This document shows, piece after piece, positions 22,451 through 30,100 of a stretch of DNA of 35,810 bases. The stretch comes from JAPLVB01 sp964353635 (GTDB lineage Archaea > Aenigmatarchaeota > Aenigmatarchaeia > QMZP01). The position numbers were made by a program, and so were the translations under genes. Every line of letters starts with the position of its first letter. Within the stretch, counting starts at the first letter, position 1. A model generated the notes under the pieces. That model searched no databases, was not told the DNA's origin, and worked only from the letters and a program-made list of their open reading frames with translations. Where the stretch lies: NCBI GenBank assembly GCA_964353635.1, contig CAYGVS010000010.1, forward strand, positions 1 through 35,810, read 5' to 3'.

Positions 22451-22528
22451 AATTCTGGTGTATTTCGGTTGGGTTAATTTTATGTTGAATGATTGTGAAT
22501 TCGCGGAGGGCACAAAGCCAGTCAGTTG

Positions 22529-22547
22529 GAAGGTGTGAAACACCTTC
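22529..22547. repeat. Small GAAG/CTTC palindrome between island and sigma-like gene
   Basis: Stem GAAGGTGT / ACACCTTC with loop GAA, flanked by TTG before and TTTCCA after, as at 9972. It is the only family member near the island and marks where chromosome-type sequence resumes. Confidence 0.85.
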
Positions 22548-22594
22548 TTTCCATGTGTCCTCTTTCGCGCCTTTGCAAAGTTTATTTCCTTGCC

Positions 22595-23128
22595 TTATTT
22601 CTCCACGATGTGTTTCATCTTTTTCAAAGCCTTGAAGCGTTTTTGGTTAATTCCTCCGCCAGAATATCCCATTATTTTCCCTATCCTTGTGTCTGATATT
22701 TCCTTAATATAGAAAAGATAGAGAATCTCCCATTCATTGGAATCTAGTATATTTTTTCGACTTCCCACTCTTCCAAGCATTAACCGATTGTCTGCTTCGA
22801 AAAAAGGATTATAAGTGCTATGAAGGGACATATACATTGATGGTTCCAATTGCATTCCCAAATCATGTTCTTTTTTCTCAAGGTAATCCTGCATTGAGCC
22901 TTTTATTCGCTTATTTGCATATGTTCTGAGCAAACAGTTTTTCTTGGGGTCGAATTTTTTCATTGCTTTCATCAGTCCTAACACGCCTTCGTTAATCAAA
23001 TCTCCTCGTTCCCCTCTGTTCCCAGGCCAATAATCATAACTAACTTTCTTTGCAATTTTTTTGATTTCGGGTAGATATTCGAGGATGACTTTGTTCCTTC
23101 TTTCATTCTCTGTCGAATTTTCATTCAT
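22595..23128 (-). CDS. Sigma-70 family RNA polymerase sigma factor-like protein
   Basis: 177 aa from MNENSTENERR; AGGAGG lies 8 nt before this ATG. Region 2 is clear: EYLPEIKKIAKKVSY, then GDLINEGVLGLMKAMKKFDP and LLRTYANKRIKGSMQDYLEK, the core-binding and -10-binding helices of bacterial sigma factors. Region 4 is shorter: SNEWEILYLFYIKEISDTRI, GKIMGYSGGGINQKRFKALK, a helix-turn-helix with family spacing. Sigma factors are bacterial, so one next to archaeal genes is unexpected. The gene starts 17 nt after the HerA stop on the same strand. It may serve a mobile element, be a repurposed regulator, or reflect a chimeric assembly. Lower GC than HerA. Confidence 0.85.
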   Translation of the reverse strand: MNENSTENERRNKVILEYLPEIKKIAKKVSYDYWPGNRGERGDLINEGVLGLMKAMKKFDPKKNCLLRTYANKRIKGSMQDYLEKKEHDLGMQLEPSMYMSLHSTYNPFFEADNRLMLGRVGSRKNILDSNEWEILYLFYIKEISDTRIGKIMGYSGGGINQKRFKALKKMKHIVEK

Positions 23129-23144
23129 GCTCATTTCCTCCTAA

Positions 23145-25172
23145 TTATGCTAGGAATTCTACCTCTTCCAAATCTCCGCTCTCTGCGAATTCTTTTACTG
23201 TGGATATGAATATCGTGAAGTTCTTCCTTGCCTCTGCTGAGAGCCTTGCGGCATGCTGCAGTATGCGGTTCTTGACTGCGTCTGAGGAGCACAGGAAGAA
23301 GGTCTCTCCTGATTGCATGGGGTTTTGGGAATTGAGTGTGTTCTTGATATGGATACTCAGGCTGGTCTGGCCCTTCTTCAGGACGAGTATTGATTTCTCC
23401 TCATCCAGTGCACATTTCCATCCGTCTGATGCCAGGTTCTTCAGTATCCCGCTTATGCCCATTGGCTCTTCACGTTCCCTGGGAGCGAAAGCCTTCCTGA
23501 AGGCCTGCTCGCCGGCTGGAGTGAGGTAATAATAATTCATCCTGTTCTTCCTGATCTTGGCATAGCTCATGCCTATCAGGCCTTTTGCAGCGAGCTTATC
23601 AGCGCGCTTCTTGAATATGCCTCCTGAGACGTTCACGAGCCTGTATATCTGCGAGGCGAAGGTGGCCTGGCCTGAGCCGAGTATCTTCAGGATTTCCCAT
23701 TCGCTGGACTGTAGTGTGTTTATTGTGTTCTCCAGTTCCTGGCATTCCCTGGCAAGTGTCTCTTGCTTTGCAGCCTGGAACTTCCCCTGCTGGAAAGGAT
23801 TGACACCCATGAGATCAGAGACCATCCTGTCAGTGAAGGAGCCCTTCTTGACAGGGAACTCATCAAAGCTCACAAGGAATGGGTTAGTGAAGCTAGAGCT
23901 CCTGCACAGCATGAATCCCTGGCCTACAGGAAGCTTCCTGAGCCACATGCCCTGCTCATCGTACCTGAGGCCGAGCATATTGCTCGCGTCCTGGACGTCT
24001 GAGGAATGCTGCGTGTCCAGGCCCAGGTTCATGTAAACATGAGTGGAAGTGTTTCCAAGGGCTGGATATGAGACAAGAGACGGGTGCTGGTCTGCATAGA
24101 TTATGCCCATGCCGAGCTCCCTGATCTCCCTGAACAGGAGGTCCATCACTGTCTCTGAGCCGAGCTTCTTGGCCTTCTCCCTGTTAAGAACATGGTGGGC
24201 TTCCTCAAGCACAATCACTCCCTTAAGAGTCTCCCTGGATGAGCTGGCGAGCATCCAGTCCCTGAGCCACTGGAGCACAATCTCTATGAAGAAAGTCTTG
24301 TCGCTGTTGTCAAGGCTGTCCAGCTCCAGGACCGTGATTTGGCCTGGCCTGAAGAATTCTGAGAGGCTGACGCCTTCCTGGCAATCGAAGACCTCTCCGA
24401 GCTCCTTGAAGCAGAGCGATTCAAGGGGGCGCTCTGCAGTGGCAAGCCAGTTCCTCTCTCTTGCTGGCATGTTCGTGGAGCCGTATTTCACCAGCCAGTT
24501 CTTGAGGTCCTGAAGCCTGGGGCTTGGGTTAGATTTGAAGACTGAATCAAGCGACTTGAGTATCACATGCCTTCCTCCGCCCAGGAGCCAGTAGGCATGA
24601 TCGAATATTGAGGAAAACTCTTTCATCCACTGCGAAAGCTGCACGCCTTCTGGTGGTTTGAGTGGGTTGAACTTTAAAGGCGAGACGTTCTTGCCGACTG
24701 TGTAGATGCGCATCCTGCTTCTCAGGAATGTGGATGCCATGTCCCTGTAGTTCCTCTTGGAGAAATCAAAAATGAGTATGGGAACGCTGTTCTGGGAGAG
24801 CTGGTTCACAATGGAATAGATTATGTTGGTCTTCCCGTATCCTGAGGAGCCGAATATCCCAACGTGCGTGAGCAGCGAGCTCTTCTTGAGCTTCATGGGA
24901 TAGAGGCGCTTCCTTCCGTAGTTCACAGTGCCGAAGGCTATCTCGCCGTCAGATGCAACGGATTTTGGAGGTGGCTCCATAAGGGCGGAGTCCTTAAGCT
25001 CTTCCCTTTCGAGAACTGCAGCCTTGACTATGTCCACTAGTTCGAGTATCCTCTTCTTGGAATCCTCGTCGCCAATAAGATAGGCGCGGTTGAGCCTGAG
25101 GGCAGTCTCCTTCCCCAGAACTGGGGAAAGCATGGTTATCTCCTCCGCGAATACCCTGTCCCTGTTCAGCAT
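23145..25172 (-). CDS. HerA-type ATPase with C-terminal winged-helix domain
   Basis: 675 aa. Walker A GIFGSSGYGKTN (near residue 108), a strand VPILIFDFSKRNYR, Walker B GVIVLEEAHHVLN, and YADQHPSL as in HerA/FtsK-like DNA-translocating ATPases. Residues about 485-570 (SSEWEILKILGSGQATFASQ, then FKKRADKLAAKGLI, MNYYYLTPAGEQAF) form a MarR-like winged helix, so it may bind DNA itself. The first residues overlap the coiled-coil gene by 7 nt, which implies translational coupling. Likely partner roles are DNA segregation, processing or defence; no NurA nuclease is visible nearby. Confidence 0.88.
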   Translation of the reverse strand: MLNRDRVFAEEITMLSPVLGKETALRLNRAYLIGDEDSKKRILELVDIVKAAVLEREELKDSALMEPPPKSVASDGEIAFGTVNYGRKRLYPMKLKKSSLLTHVGIFGSSGYGKTNIIYSIVNQLSQNSVPILIFDFSKRNYRDMASTFLRSRMRIYTVGKNVSPLKFNPLKPPEGVQLSQWMKEFSSIFDHAYWLLGGGRHVILKSLDSVFKSNPSPRLQDLKNWLVKYGSTNMPARERNWLATAERPLESLCFKELGEVFDCQEGVSLSEFFRPGQITVLELDSLDNSDKTFFIEIVLQWLRDWMLASSSRETLKGVIVLEEAHHVLNREKAKKLGSETVMDLLFREIRELGMGIIYADQHPSLVSYPALGNTSTHVYMNLGLDTQHSSDVQDASNMLGLRYDEQGMWLRKLPVGQGFMLCRSSSFTNPFLVSFDEFPVKKGSFTDRMVSDLMGVNPFQQGKFQAAKQETLARECQELENTINTLQSSEWEILKILGSGQATFASQIYRLVNVSGGIFKKRADKLAAKGLIGMSYAKIRKNRMNYYYLTPAGEQAFRKAFAPREREEPMGISGILKNLASDGWKCALDEEKSILVLKKGQTSLSIHIKNTLNSQNPMQSGETFFLCSSDAVKNRILQHAARLSAEARKNFTIFISTVKEFAESGDLEEVEFLA

Positions 25173-25720
25173 AATGCACCTTCCATCCCCTTGAATATTT
25201 CCACTATCTTGGACTCAGTCTGGTACTGCTCGAGCAGCTCGCTGAGCTCTGTCCTGAGCTCCAGAAGGTCCTTCCAAAATCTTACGGTCTCCAGGCGCAT
25301 CTCCTTCCTCAGGCTGGATATGTCAAGCCTGAAGTTGCGCTTGTCAGTCATGTCCGTCATGCGGGACTCTATCTCTTCCTTCTCCTTTATGTCCGCCTTC
25401 ATCTCAGAAACCATTTCCTCATGTATCTTCATCCTGAGCTCTATCGCCTTTTTCGACTCGTCTATCCTGTCCTTCAGGAATTTCACCCTGTCGAAGATGC
25501 TGCCCACGATCCTGGGAGTGTCCCTCTCAAGGGCCTCCACCTGCATGTCTTCAGGTCCAGCTGTGGCTATCCTTGAGACTACCTTTTTCTCCTTCTCAAT
25601 GATGTCTTTGGTTGTCTCGCGGATCTCCTTGACATCAAGGATGTCTTCTTCGGGTATGTACATGCTCAGGTCCTGCTCGGTGTTTATGTAGTTCGGACCG
25701 ATGTTAGATTTCTTAGCCAT
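25166..25720 (-). CDS. Coiled-coil protein, partner of HerA-type ATPase
   Basis: 184 aa from MAKKSNIGPNYINTEQ. Residues about 70-170 are rich in heptads (FDRVKFLKDRIDESKKAIEL, then MVSEMKADIKEKEEIESRM). No enzymatic motif. Start chosen by the TATA spacing; an in-frame ATG lies 9 nt upstream. Coupled to HerA by overlap. Confidence 0.8.
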   Translation of the reverse strand: MAKKSNIGPNYINTEQDLSMYIPEEDILDVKEIRETTKDIIEKEKKVVSRIATAGPEDMQVEALERDTPRIVGSIFDRVKFLKDRIDESKKAIELRMKIHEEMVSEMKADIKEKEEIESRMTDMTDKRNFRLDISSLRKEMRLETVRFWKDLLELRTELSELLEQYQTESKIVEIFKGMEGALC

Positions 25721-25758
25721 AGTAACCACTATATAATGACAAATAGTTAATGCAAAGG

Positions 25759-25767
25759 TTTATAAAG
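25759..25767 (-). promoter_or_regulatory. TATA box of the coiled-coil/HerA operon
   Basis: CTTTATAAA on the minus strand, about 40-47 nt before the ATG at 25720, giving a leader of about 15-20 nt. The sigma-like gene may share this transcript. Confidence 0.55.
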
Positions 25768-25885
25768 CTTTCGGTATTTTCACTCTTAAATAGGGACGAA
25801 AGACGAGGGAAGTCAGCGAATGGACCTAAATCTAGACCTTACAAAAATTAGAGTTGAGTTTAATATTTTTTCTAATCGAAATCCC

Positions 25886-25894
25886 CTTATAAGC
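25886..25894 (+). promoter_or_regulatory. TATA box of the ABCE1 gene (leaderless)
   Basis: CTTATAAGC centred about 25 nt before the ATG at 25915. Confidence 0.6.
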
Positions 25895-25914
25895 AAGCCT
25901 CCCAATAATCCAGC

Positions 25915-27771
25915 ATGACCCCAAAGAAACCCAAAAGGATTGCAGTGATAGACAGGGATAGCTGCAGCCCTCCTGCGTGCGGCTTCTACCTGTGCCAGAA
26001 GGTCTGCCCCATAAACAGGAGCGGCCAGGACTGCGTAACAGTGGCAGAGCTTGACAAGAAGCCTCTCATAGCAGAGGACCTTTGCATAGGCTGCGGGATA
26101 TGCCCGAAAAAGTGCCCCAAGAATGCCATTGATATTGTCAATCTTCCCAAGGAGCTGGACGAGACCCCTATCCACAGGTACGGGAAGAACATGTTCTCCC
26201 TTTACAGGCTTCCTGTGCCCAAGAAGAATGCTGTGGTCGGGCTGATAGGGCCCAATGGGGTGGGGAAATCCACTATACTAAATATCCTCTCAGGCGAATT
26301 AAAGCCAAACGCAGGGCTTACAAAAAAAGATACTTCATGGTCTGATATAATCGAGAGGTTCAAGGGAACGGAGCTGCAGGGCTATCTTGAGGACCTTTCT
26401 CTGCGCAGGATAAAGGCTGCCCACAAGCCGCAGAAGGTGGATCTGATACCCAAGCTCTGGAAAGGTAAGGTATCCAGCCTGCTGGAGAAATCAGAAAATA
26501 TAAAGGCCCAGGAAATTGTCAAGAGGCTGGGCATCGGCCGCATGCTGGAGAAGGAGATAAAGGATTTGTCAGGCGGTGAGCTCCAGCTGCTTGCGATTGC
26601 AGCCACAATGATGAAGGATGCGGATTTCTACTTCTTTGATGAGCCCTCGAGCTATCTGGATGCATATGAGAGGCTGCTCGTGGCGAAGGAGATAAGGACT
26701 CTTGCGGAGAAGGCTGTGGTGATGGTGGTGGAGCATGACCTTGCTGTTGCTGACTATCTCGCTGATTTCACGCACATACTTTTCGGGAAACCGAGTGTGT
26801 TTGGAGTGGTTTCCAAGCCGTATGGAGTTAGGGTTGGAATAAACACCTACCTGGAGGGCTACATACCTGAGGAGAACATGAGGTTCAGGCCTGAGGAGAT
26901 AAAATTCTCCAGGACGGCAAAGACCTCTGAGAAGACCAAGCGCTTCCTGGATTTCTCAGGCTTTGAGAAGAAATTCCCAGGGTTCTCTTTAAAGACAGAG
27001 CCGGGGGTCCTGCACAAGGGCGAGGTGATAGGGATCCTGGGTCCCAACAGCACTGGGAAGAGCACGTTCATAAGGATGCTTGCAGGAGAGCTTAAGCCTG
27101 AAAAGGGGGAATCGTTGACTTCGATTGGAAGGCTGACAGAGGAAGGAAGGCGTCCGCAGACGCCTTCAAAGGAGAATCCGCCTTCAGTCCAGAATCTGAG
27201 AATCGCTTACAAACCTCAGAGGCTGACGCTTGAGAAGGAAGACTTTAACAGCGCAGTGGAAGAGTTCATACTGAAATTCAAGAGCAAGCTCACGACCGAG
27301 GACAGGTCTTTATTGAGGAATTTGGGTGTGGAAAAGCTCTTCCTTAGGAGCATGGGCTCGCTCTCAGGAGGGGAGCTGCAGTCTGCATTTGTCTCGGGTT
27401 GTCTTTTGCAGGAAGCTGACTTGTTCCTGCTTGATGAGCCTTCCGCATTCCTTGATGTGGAACAGAGGCTGATTGTTGCCAAGATGATTAGAAGCATATC
27501 AGAGTCTAGGGAGATACCCTGCTTCGTGGTGGATCATGACCTTCAGTTCCTGGATGCTGTCTCAGACAGGATGATGGTCTTCGAGGGGGAGCCTGGGAGG
27601 ATCGGCCATGGCCTGAAGCCCTGCCCTGTTGATGAGGGGATGAACAGGCTTCTCAAGGTTTTGGGGATAACCTACAGGAGAGACCCGCATACCGGAAGGC
27701 CGCGCGCGAACAAGCCAGGCTCGCAGAAAGACATGGAGCAGAAGGAGAGCGGGAAGTATTACTATTCTTGA
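25915..27771 (+). CDS. ABCE1 (Rli1-type) ribosome recycling ATPase
   Basis: 618 aa, close to the usual 590-600. The N-terminal iron-sulfur domain has CSPPACGFYLCQKVCP and CIGCGICPKKCP, eight Cys for two 4Fe-4S clusters. First ATPase: Walker A GPNGVGKST, signature LSGGELQ, Walker B YFFDEPSSYLD. Second: GPNSTGKST, LSGGELQ, LFLLDEPSAFLD, and VVDHDLQFLDAVSDR. The protein splits ribosomes after termination. Around residues 405-425 an extra segment (LTEEGRRPQTPSKENPPS) is encoded by a family palindrome, in frame, between the second Walker A and LRIAYKPQ. A TATA box gives a leaderless start. Confidence 0.96.
   Translation: MTPKKPKRIAVIDRDSCSPPACGFYLCQKVCPINRSGQDCVTVAELDKKPLIAEDLCIGCGICPKKCPKNAIDIVNLPKELDETPIHRYGKNMFSLYRLPVPKKNAVVGLIGPNGVGKSTILNILSGELKPNAGLTKKDTSWSDIIERFKGTELQGYLEDLSLRRIKAAHKPQKVDLIPKLWKGKVSSLLEKSENIKAQEIVKRLGIGRMLEKEIKDLSGGELQLLAIAATMMKDADFYFFDEPSSYLDAYERLLVAKEIRTLAEKAVVMVVEHDLAVADYLADFTHILFGKPSVFGVVSKPYGVRVGINTYLEGYIPEENMRFRPEEIKFSRTAKTSEKTKRFLDFSGFEKKFPGFSLKTEPGVLHKGEVIGILGPNSTGKSTFIRMLAGELKPEKGESLTSIGRLTEEGRRPQTPSKENPPSVQNLRIAYKPQRLTLEKEDFNSAVEEFILKFKSKLTTEDRSLLRNLGVEKLFLRSMGSLSGGELQSAFVSGCLLQEADLFLLDEPSAFLDVEQRLIVAKMIRSISESREIPCFVVDHDLQFLDAVSDRMMVFEGEPGRIGHGLKPCPVDEGMNRLLKVLGITYRRDPHTGRPRANKPGSQKDMEQKESGKYYYS
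27146..27167. repeat. Small palindrome inside the ABCE1 coding sequence
   Basis: Stem GAAGGCGT / ACGCCTTC (8 bp, perfect), loop CCGCAG, close to CCGATG of the copy in the HTH gene. It is read as GRRPQTPS within a loop of the second ATPase domain. CGCCTTCAGTCCAG follows at 27179, so the element may be longer. Confidence 0.85.
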
Positions 27772-27776
27772 TCTGC

Positions 27777-28130
27777 CTAAGGCTTTTCCTTGCCTCTTGC
27801 CTTTTCTATTAAGCGCCTTATCGTGCCGTAGTAAATGATAAGGGAGGCTATTAAAACAAGGATGATGTACGGGATGCTGAGAATTGTTAGGGAAACAGCC
27901 ACAGTGAAGGCGCCTGCAATGACAGCAGCTATCATGCATACTACAATGAACACGCCCTTTCCAGTGACCATCACCCCGTCAACAAGTATGGCCAAGCCCA
28001 CTATGATAAGGAGCACCTGGATTATCCCCCAGTTGTTGGCCAGGCCGCCAACAAGAAGGCTCGCGCCTAAAATCCCTTTTGCAAGGCTACGCCATCCCAC
28101 AAGGGGTGGAAACCGGATGTCTCCTGCCAT
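27777..28130 (-). CDS. Small multi-pass membrane protein
   Basis: 117 aa with about four hydrophobic segments (GILGASLLVGGLAN, IIQVLLIIVGLAILVDGVMV, GVFIVVCMIAAVIAGAF, ILSIPYIILVLIASLIIYY) and a basic C-terminus. Convergent with ABCE1, 5 nt between stops. No family recognised; typical of small archaeal membrane proteins. Confidence 0.7.
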   Translation of the reverse strand: MAGDIRFPPLVGWRSLAKGILGASLLVGGLANNWGIIQVLLIIVGLAILVDGVMVTGKGVFIVVCMIAAVIAGAFTVAVSLTILSIPYIILVLIASLIIYYGTIRRLIEKARGKEKP

Positions 28131-28180
28131 AGTTCCACTTTGTATCTATGATTAAAGGGGCCGGAAGGCTCTTCTATTCA

Positions 28181-28708
28181 TCATCCGTATGTGCCTGTCG
28201 CCTTTGTGACGCTTTCTGCAGTCCCCATGTTGAAATGCTTCTTGATTTCTTCCCTGAAATTGTACACATTATTCCTGCACCTCTCGATCATCTTCCTTCT
28301 GACCCTGTAGTAGAAGAGGTAGGAATAAATGAGATATAGGGGCTTCACCCAATGTATCCATCCTTCAAAAGAGGTCTCCAGCCTCGCATTCATCTGCAGG
28401 GTGAACTCGCCGTCATTGGTGGCCTTGGACTTCTTTCCTATCACCTTCATGTCAACAAACATGGTGGTGTAGTCTGTGAAAGCCTTCCTCACCCACCATA
28501 CTGAATAGAAGGATATGTTCTCCCCCACCACGTCCCAATTTATCCTCTGGTTGTTGGTCCCTGAGGCGCTGACGTGGAAGAACTCCCTGATATAGTTTGA
28601 GATGTGCTTTGCCGCACCCCATGGGTTGTGGCCTTTGTAGTTAAGCCAGACGAACCTGTCGGGCGTGAGGCAGTCATCGATTATCCTTATTTTCTTTGTT
28701 TCGACCAT
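28181..28708 (-). CDS. Uncharacterised protein, related to 29181-29735
   Basis: 175 aa. Aromatic-rich strands (RFVWLNYKGHNPWG, ISFYSVWWVRKAFTDYTTMF) then a hydrophobic helix (VKPLYLIYSYLFYYRVRRKM) and a C-terminal helix with ERCRNNVYNFREEIKKHF. Shares layout with the protein two genes upstream: W-rich strand, D-x-x-x-F/Y strand, R-L-E/T-T segment, YYR/YHKKR, ECR/ERCR, then F-E-F-like helix. Possibly a membrane-associated lipid-binding type fold; not recognised. Confidence 0.7.
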   Translation of the reverse strand: MVETKKIRIIDDCLTPDRFVWLNYKGHNPWGAAKHISNYIREFFHVSASGTNNQRINWDVVGENISFYSVWWVRKAFTDYTTMFVDMKVIGKKSKATNDGEFTLQMNARLETSFEGWIHWVKPLYLIYSYLFYYRVRRKMIERCRNNVYNFREEIKKHFNMGTAESVTKATGTYG

Positions 28709-28748
28709 TTTGAATCACTCGCTCTTCAGCTCGTTCTAGCATCGGCAG

Positions 28749-29150
28749 CTAAATCAGAGGCCCCTTTTCCCTGTGTTTTTCCAGAAGCCTCTGGCCGATG
28801 CTCTTCGCATGCTCCACAAAATCGTATGGGACATTTCTGGATGCAGGGCATTCAGGTGACAGCCCCCATTCGGCATCCTTCCCCAGATGGGTCAGCGCGA
28901 GGGGGAACACCCTGCAGTTCAGGGGCTTAATGGGCTCGATGGAGCAGGAGCCGCTTTTCAGGAAGGGGCAAACTTCTCCCTTTATTATATAGTATTCTCC
29001 CCGCTTCTTAAAAATCCGCCTCTGCTCGAAGAAACCCATCCTGGTTGCTTCTGCAATTCTCTTCTTCTCTTCTGGAAGCGCCACAGGAGCGGAGCAGCAG
29101 TGTCTTTCACATCCATTGCAGAAAGCTTTGAATGATTCTCCGTTTGTCAT
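28749..29150 (-). CDS. YkgJ-type cysteine cluster protein
   Basis: 133 aa. Cys pattern CNGCERHCCSAPV, then CPFLKSGSCSIEPIKPLNCR with VFPLAL: the zinc or iron-chelating YkgJ family, where the cluster binds metal; function not settled. A further Cys occurs in SPECPAS. Start set at the ATG MTNGESF; an in-frame TTG lies 9 nt upstream. It sits between two related uncharacterised proteins on the same strand. Confidence 0.85.
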   Translation of the reverse strand: MTNGESFKAFCNGCERHCCSAPVALPEEKKRIAEATRMGFFEQRRIFKKRGEYYIIKGEVCPFLKSGSCSIEPIKPLNCRVFPLALTHLGKDAEWGLSPECPASRNVPYDFVEHAKSIGQRLLEKHREKGPLI

Positions 29151-29180
29151 GATTATCAACCGCTAGAACTCATTTGCCGG

Positions 29181-29735
29181 TCATGCGGCAGGAGGCTGCG
29201 CATGCTCATCCTGCGGCTTCTGCACGGAAGCTGACATCTCCTGGAAGAACTCCTTCATCTTCCTCTCGAACATCACGACTGAGTGGCGGCACTCTTCAGC
29301 ATACTCCTCCCTCTTCTTGTGGTAAAAAATCCTGTGCCAGAAGGTCCTGAGCATCTCGTAGAACAAGGACCGCTGCCAGACCGTGTCCTGGGGGTATTCT
29401 GTCCTGAGCAGGCCCCTCACGACTATCTTGGCGCTGCCCATCTTTTCCGTGCCGTCGCCTGAGAGCTTGAAGCTTATGTAAAAATAGCTGAATATGTCCA
29501 TGTCCCTGTGCATCCACCAGGTTATGCTGAACTTGTCACCTTTCTCAGACTTGCCCCAGCTGTATTCTGTCTCCTGGATGTCCGCATCAGAGCACCGGAA
29601 GACAGCCTTCATGGTCTCATACATCTTGTGGTACATATGGGGGATGCCGGGTCCGACGAACTTCATCTCCACGGAGCCGGGCTCCTCCTCGAAGCAGTTG
29701 TCTTCCATCACGAACTTTGACCTTGCAAAAACCAT
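29181..29735 (-). CDS. Uncharacterised protein, related to 28181-28708
   Basis: 184 aa from MVFARSKFVMED. FRCSDADIQETEYSWGKSE, FSITWWMHRDMDIFSYFYIS, RGLLRTEYPQDTVWQRSLFY, and HRIFYHKKREEYAEECRHSV in order; the tail is Pro/Gln-rich. The spacing of Trp, Asp, Arg and Cys positions parallels the other member. A TATA-like CTATTAAAG lies about 30-38 nt upstream, so translation is probably leaderless. No family recognised. Confidence 0.7.
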   Translation of the reverse strand: MVFARSKFVMEDNCFEEEPGSVEMKFVGPGIPHMYHKMYETMKAVFRCSDADIQETEYSWGKSEKGDKFSITWWMHRDMDIFSYFYISFKLSGDGTEKMGSAKIVVRGLLRTEYPQDTVWQRSLFYEMLRTFWHRIFYHKKREEYAEECRHSVVMFERKMKEFFQEMSASVQKPQDEHAQPPAA

Positions 29736-29812
29736 AAACAACCCTGCCTTTGACCGACGGCTTGCTTTAATAGAAAAAAGCCGTCATTCTAATAATATAT
29801 GGTCTTCGAAGG

Positions 29813-29821
29813 ATATATTTA
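29813..29821 (+). promoter_or_regulatory. TATA box for the 57-aa membrane protein gene
   Basis: ATATATTTA centred about 28 nt before the ATG at 29845. The minus-strand gene starting at 29735 diverges from the same spacer. Confidence 0.55.
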
Positions 29822-29844
29822 TTTCCGCCAGGGAATAGATTATT

Positions 29845-30018
29845 ATGTTTGGCTGGACTGGAGTGATAATTGGGATACTGCTTCTCCTTTTTGCAGGCTT
29901 CATGATATTCTTCTTTCCTGCCGCCAGGGAGCAGCAGCCCCAAGGATTTGGATGGAACGGGGTGCTCCTTGGCTTTATTGCTGGCATCATCGGGCTTGCC
30001 CTCTTGTTCCTCCCTTGA
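29845..30018 (+). CDS. 57-residue two-segment membrane protein
   Basis: MFGWTGVIIGILLLLFAGFM begins the first membrane segment, then IFFFPAAREQQPQG, and GVLLGFIAGIIGLALLFLP forms the second. A TATA box lies at leaderless spacing. Small but well supported by promoter and pattern. Confidence 0.65.
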   Translation: MFGWTGVIIGILLLLFAGFMIFFFPAAREQQPQGFGWNGVLLGFIAGIIGLALLFLP

Positions 30019-30100
30019 TGCGAATACGCAACCTAATTAAACAGGCTCTGACAATATTATACTATCAGGTGGACCTATCCTCTACGATTGGTGAAATGGT

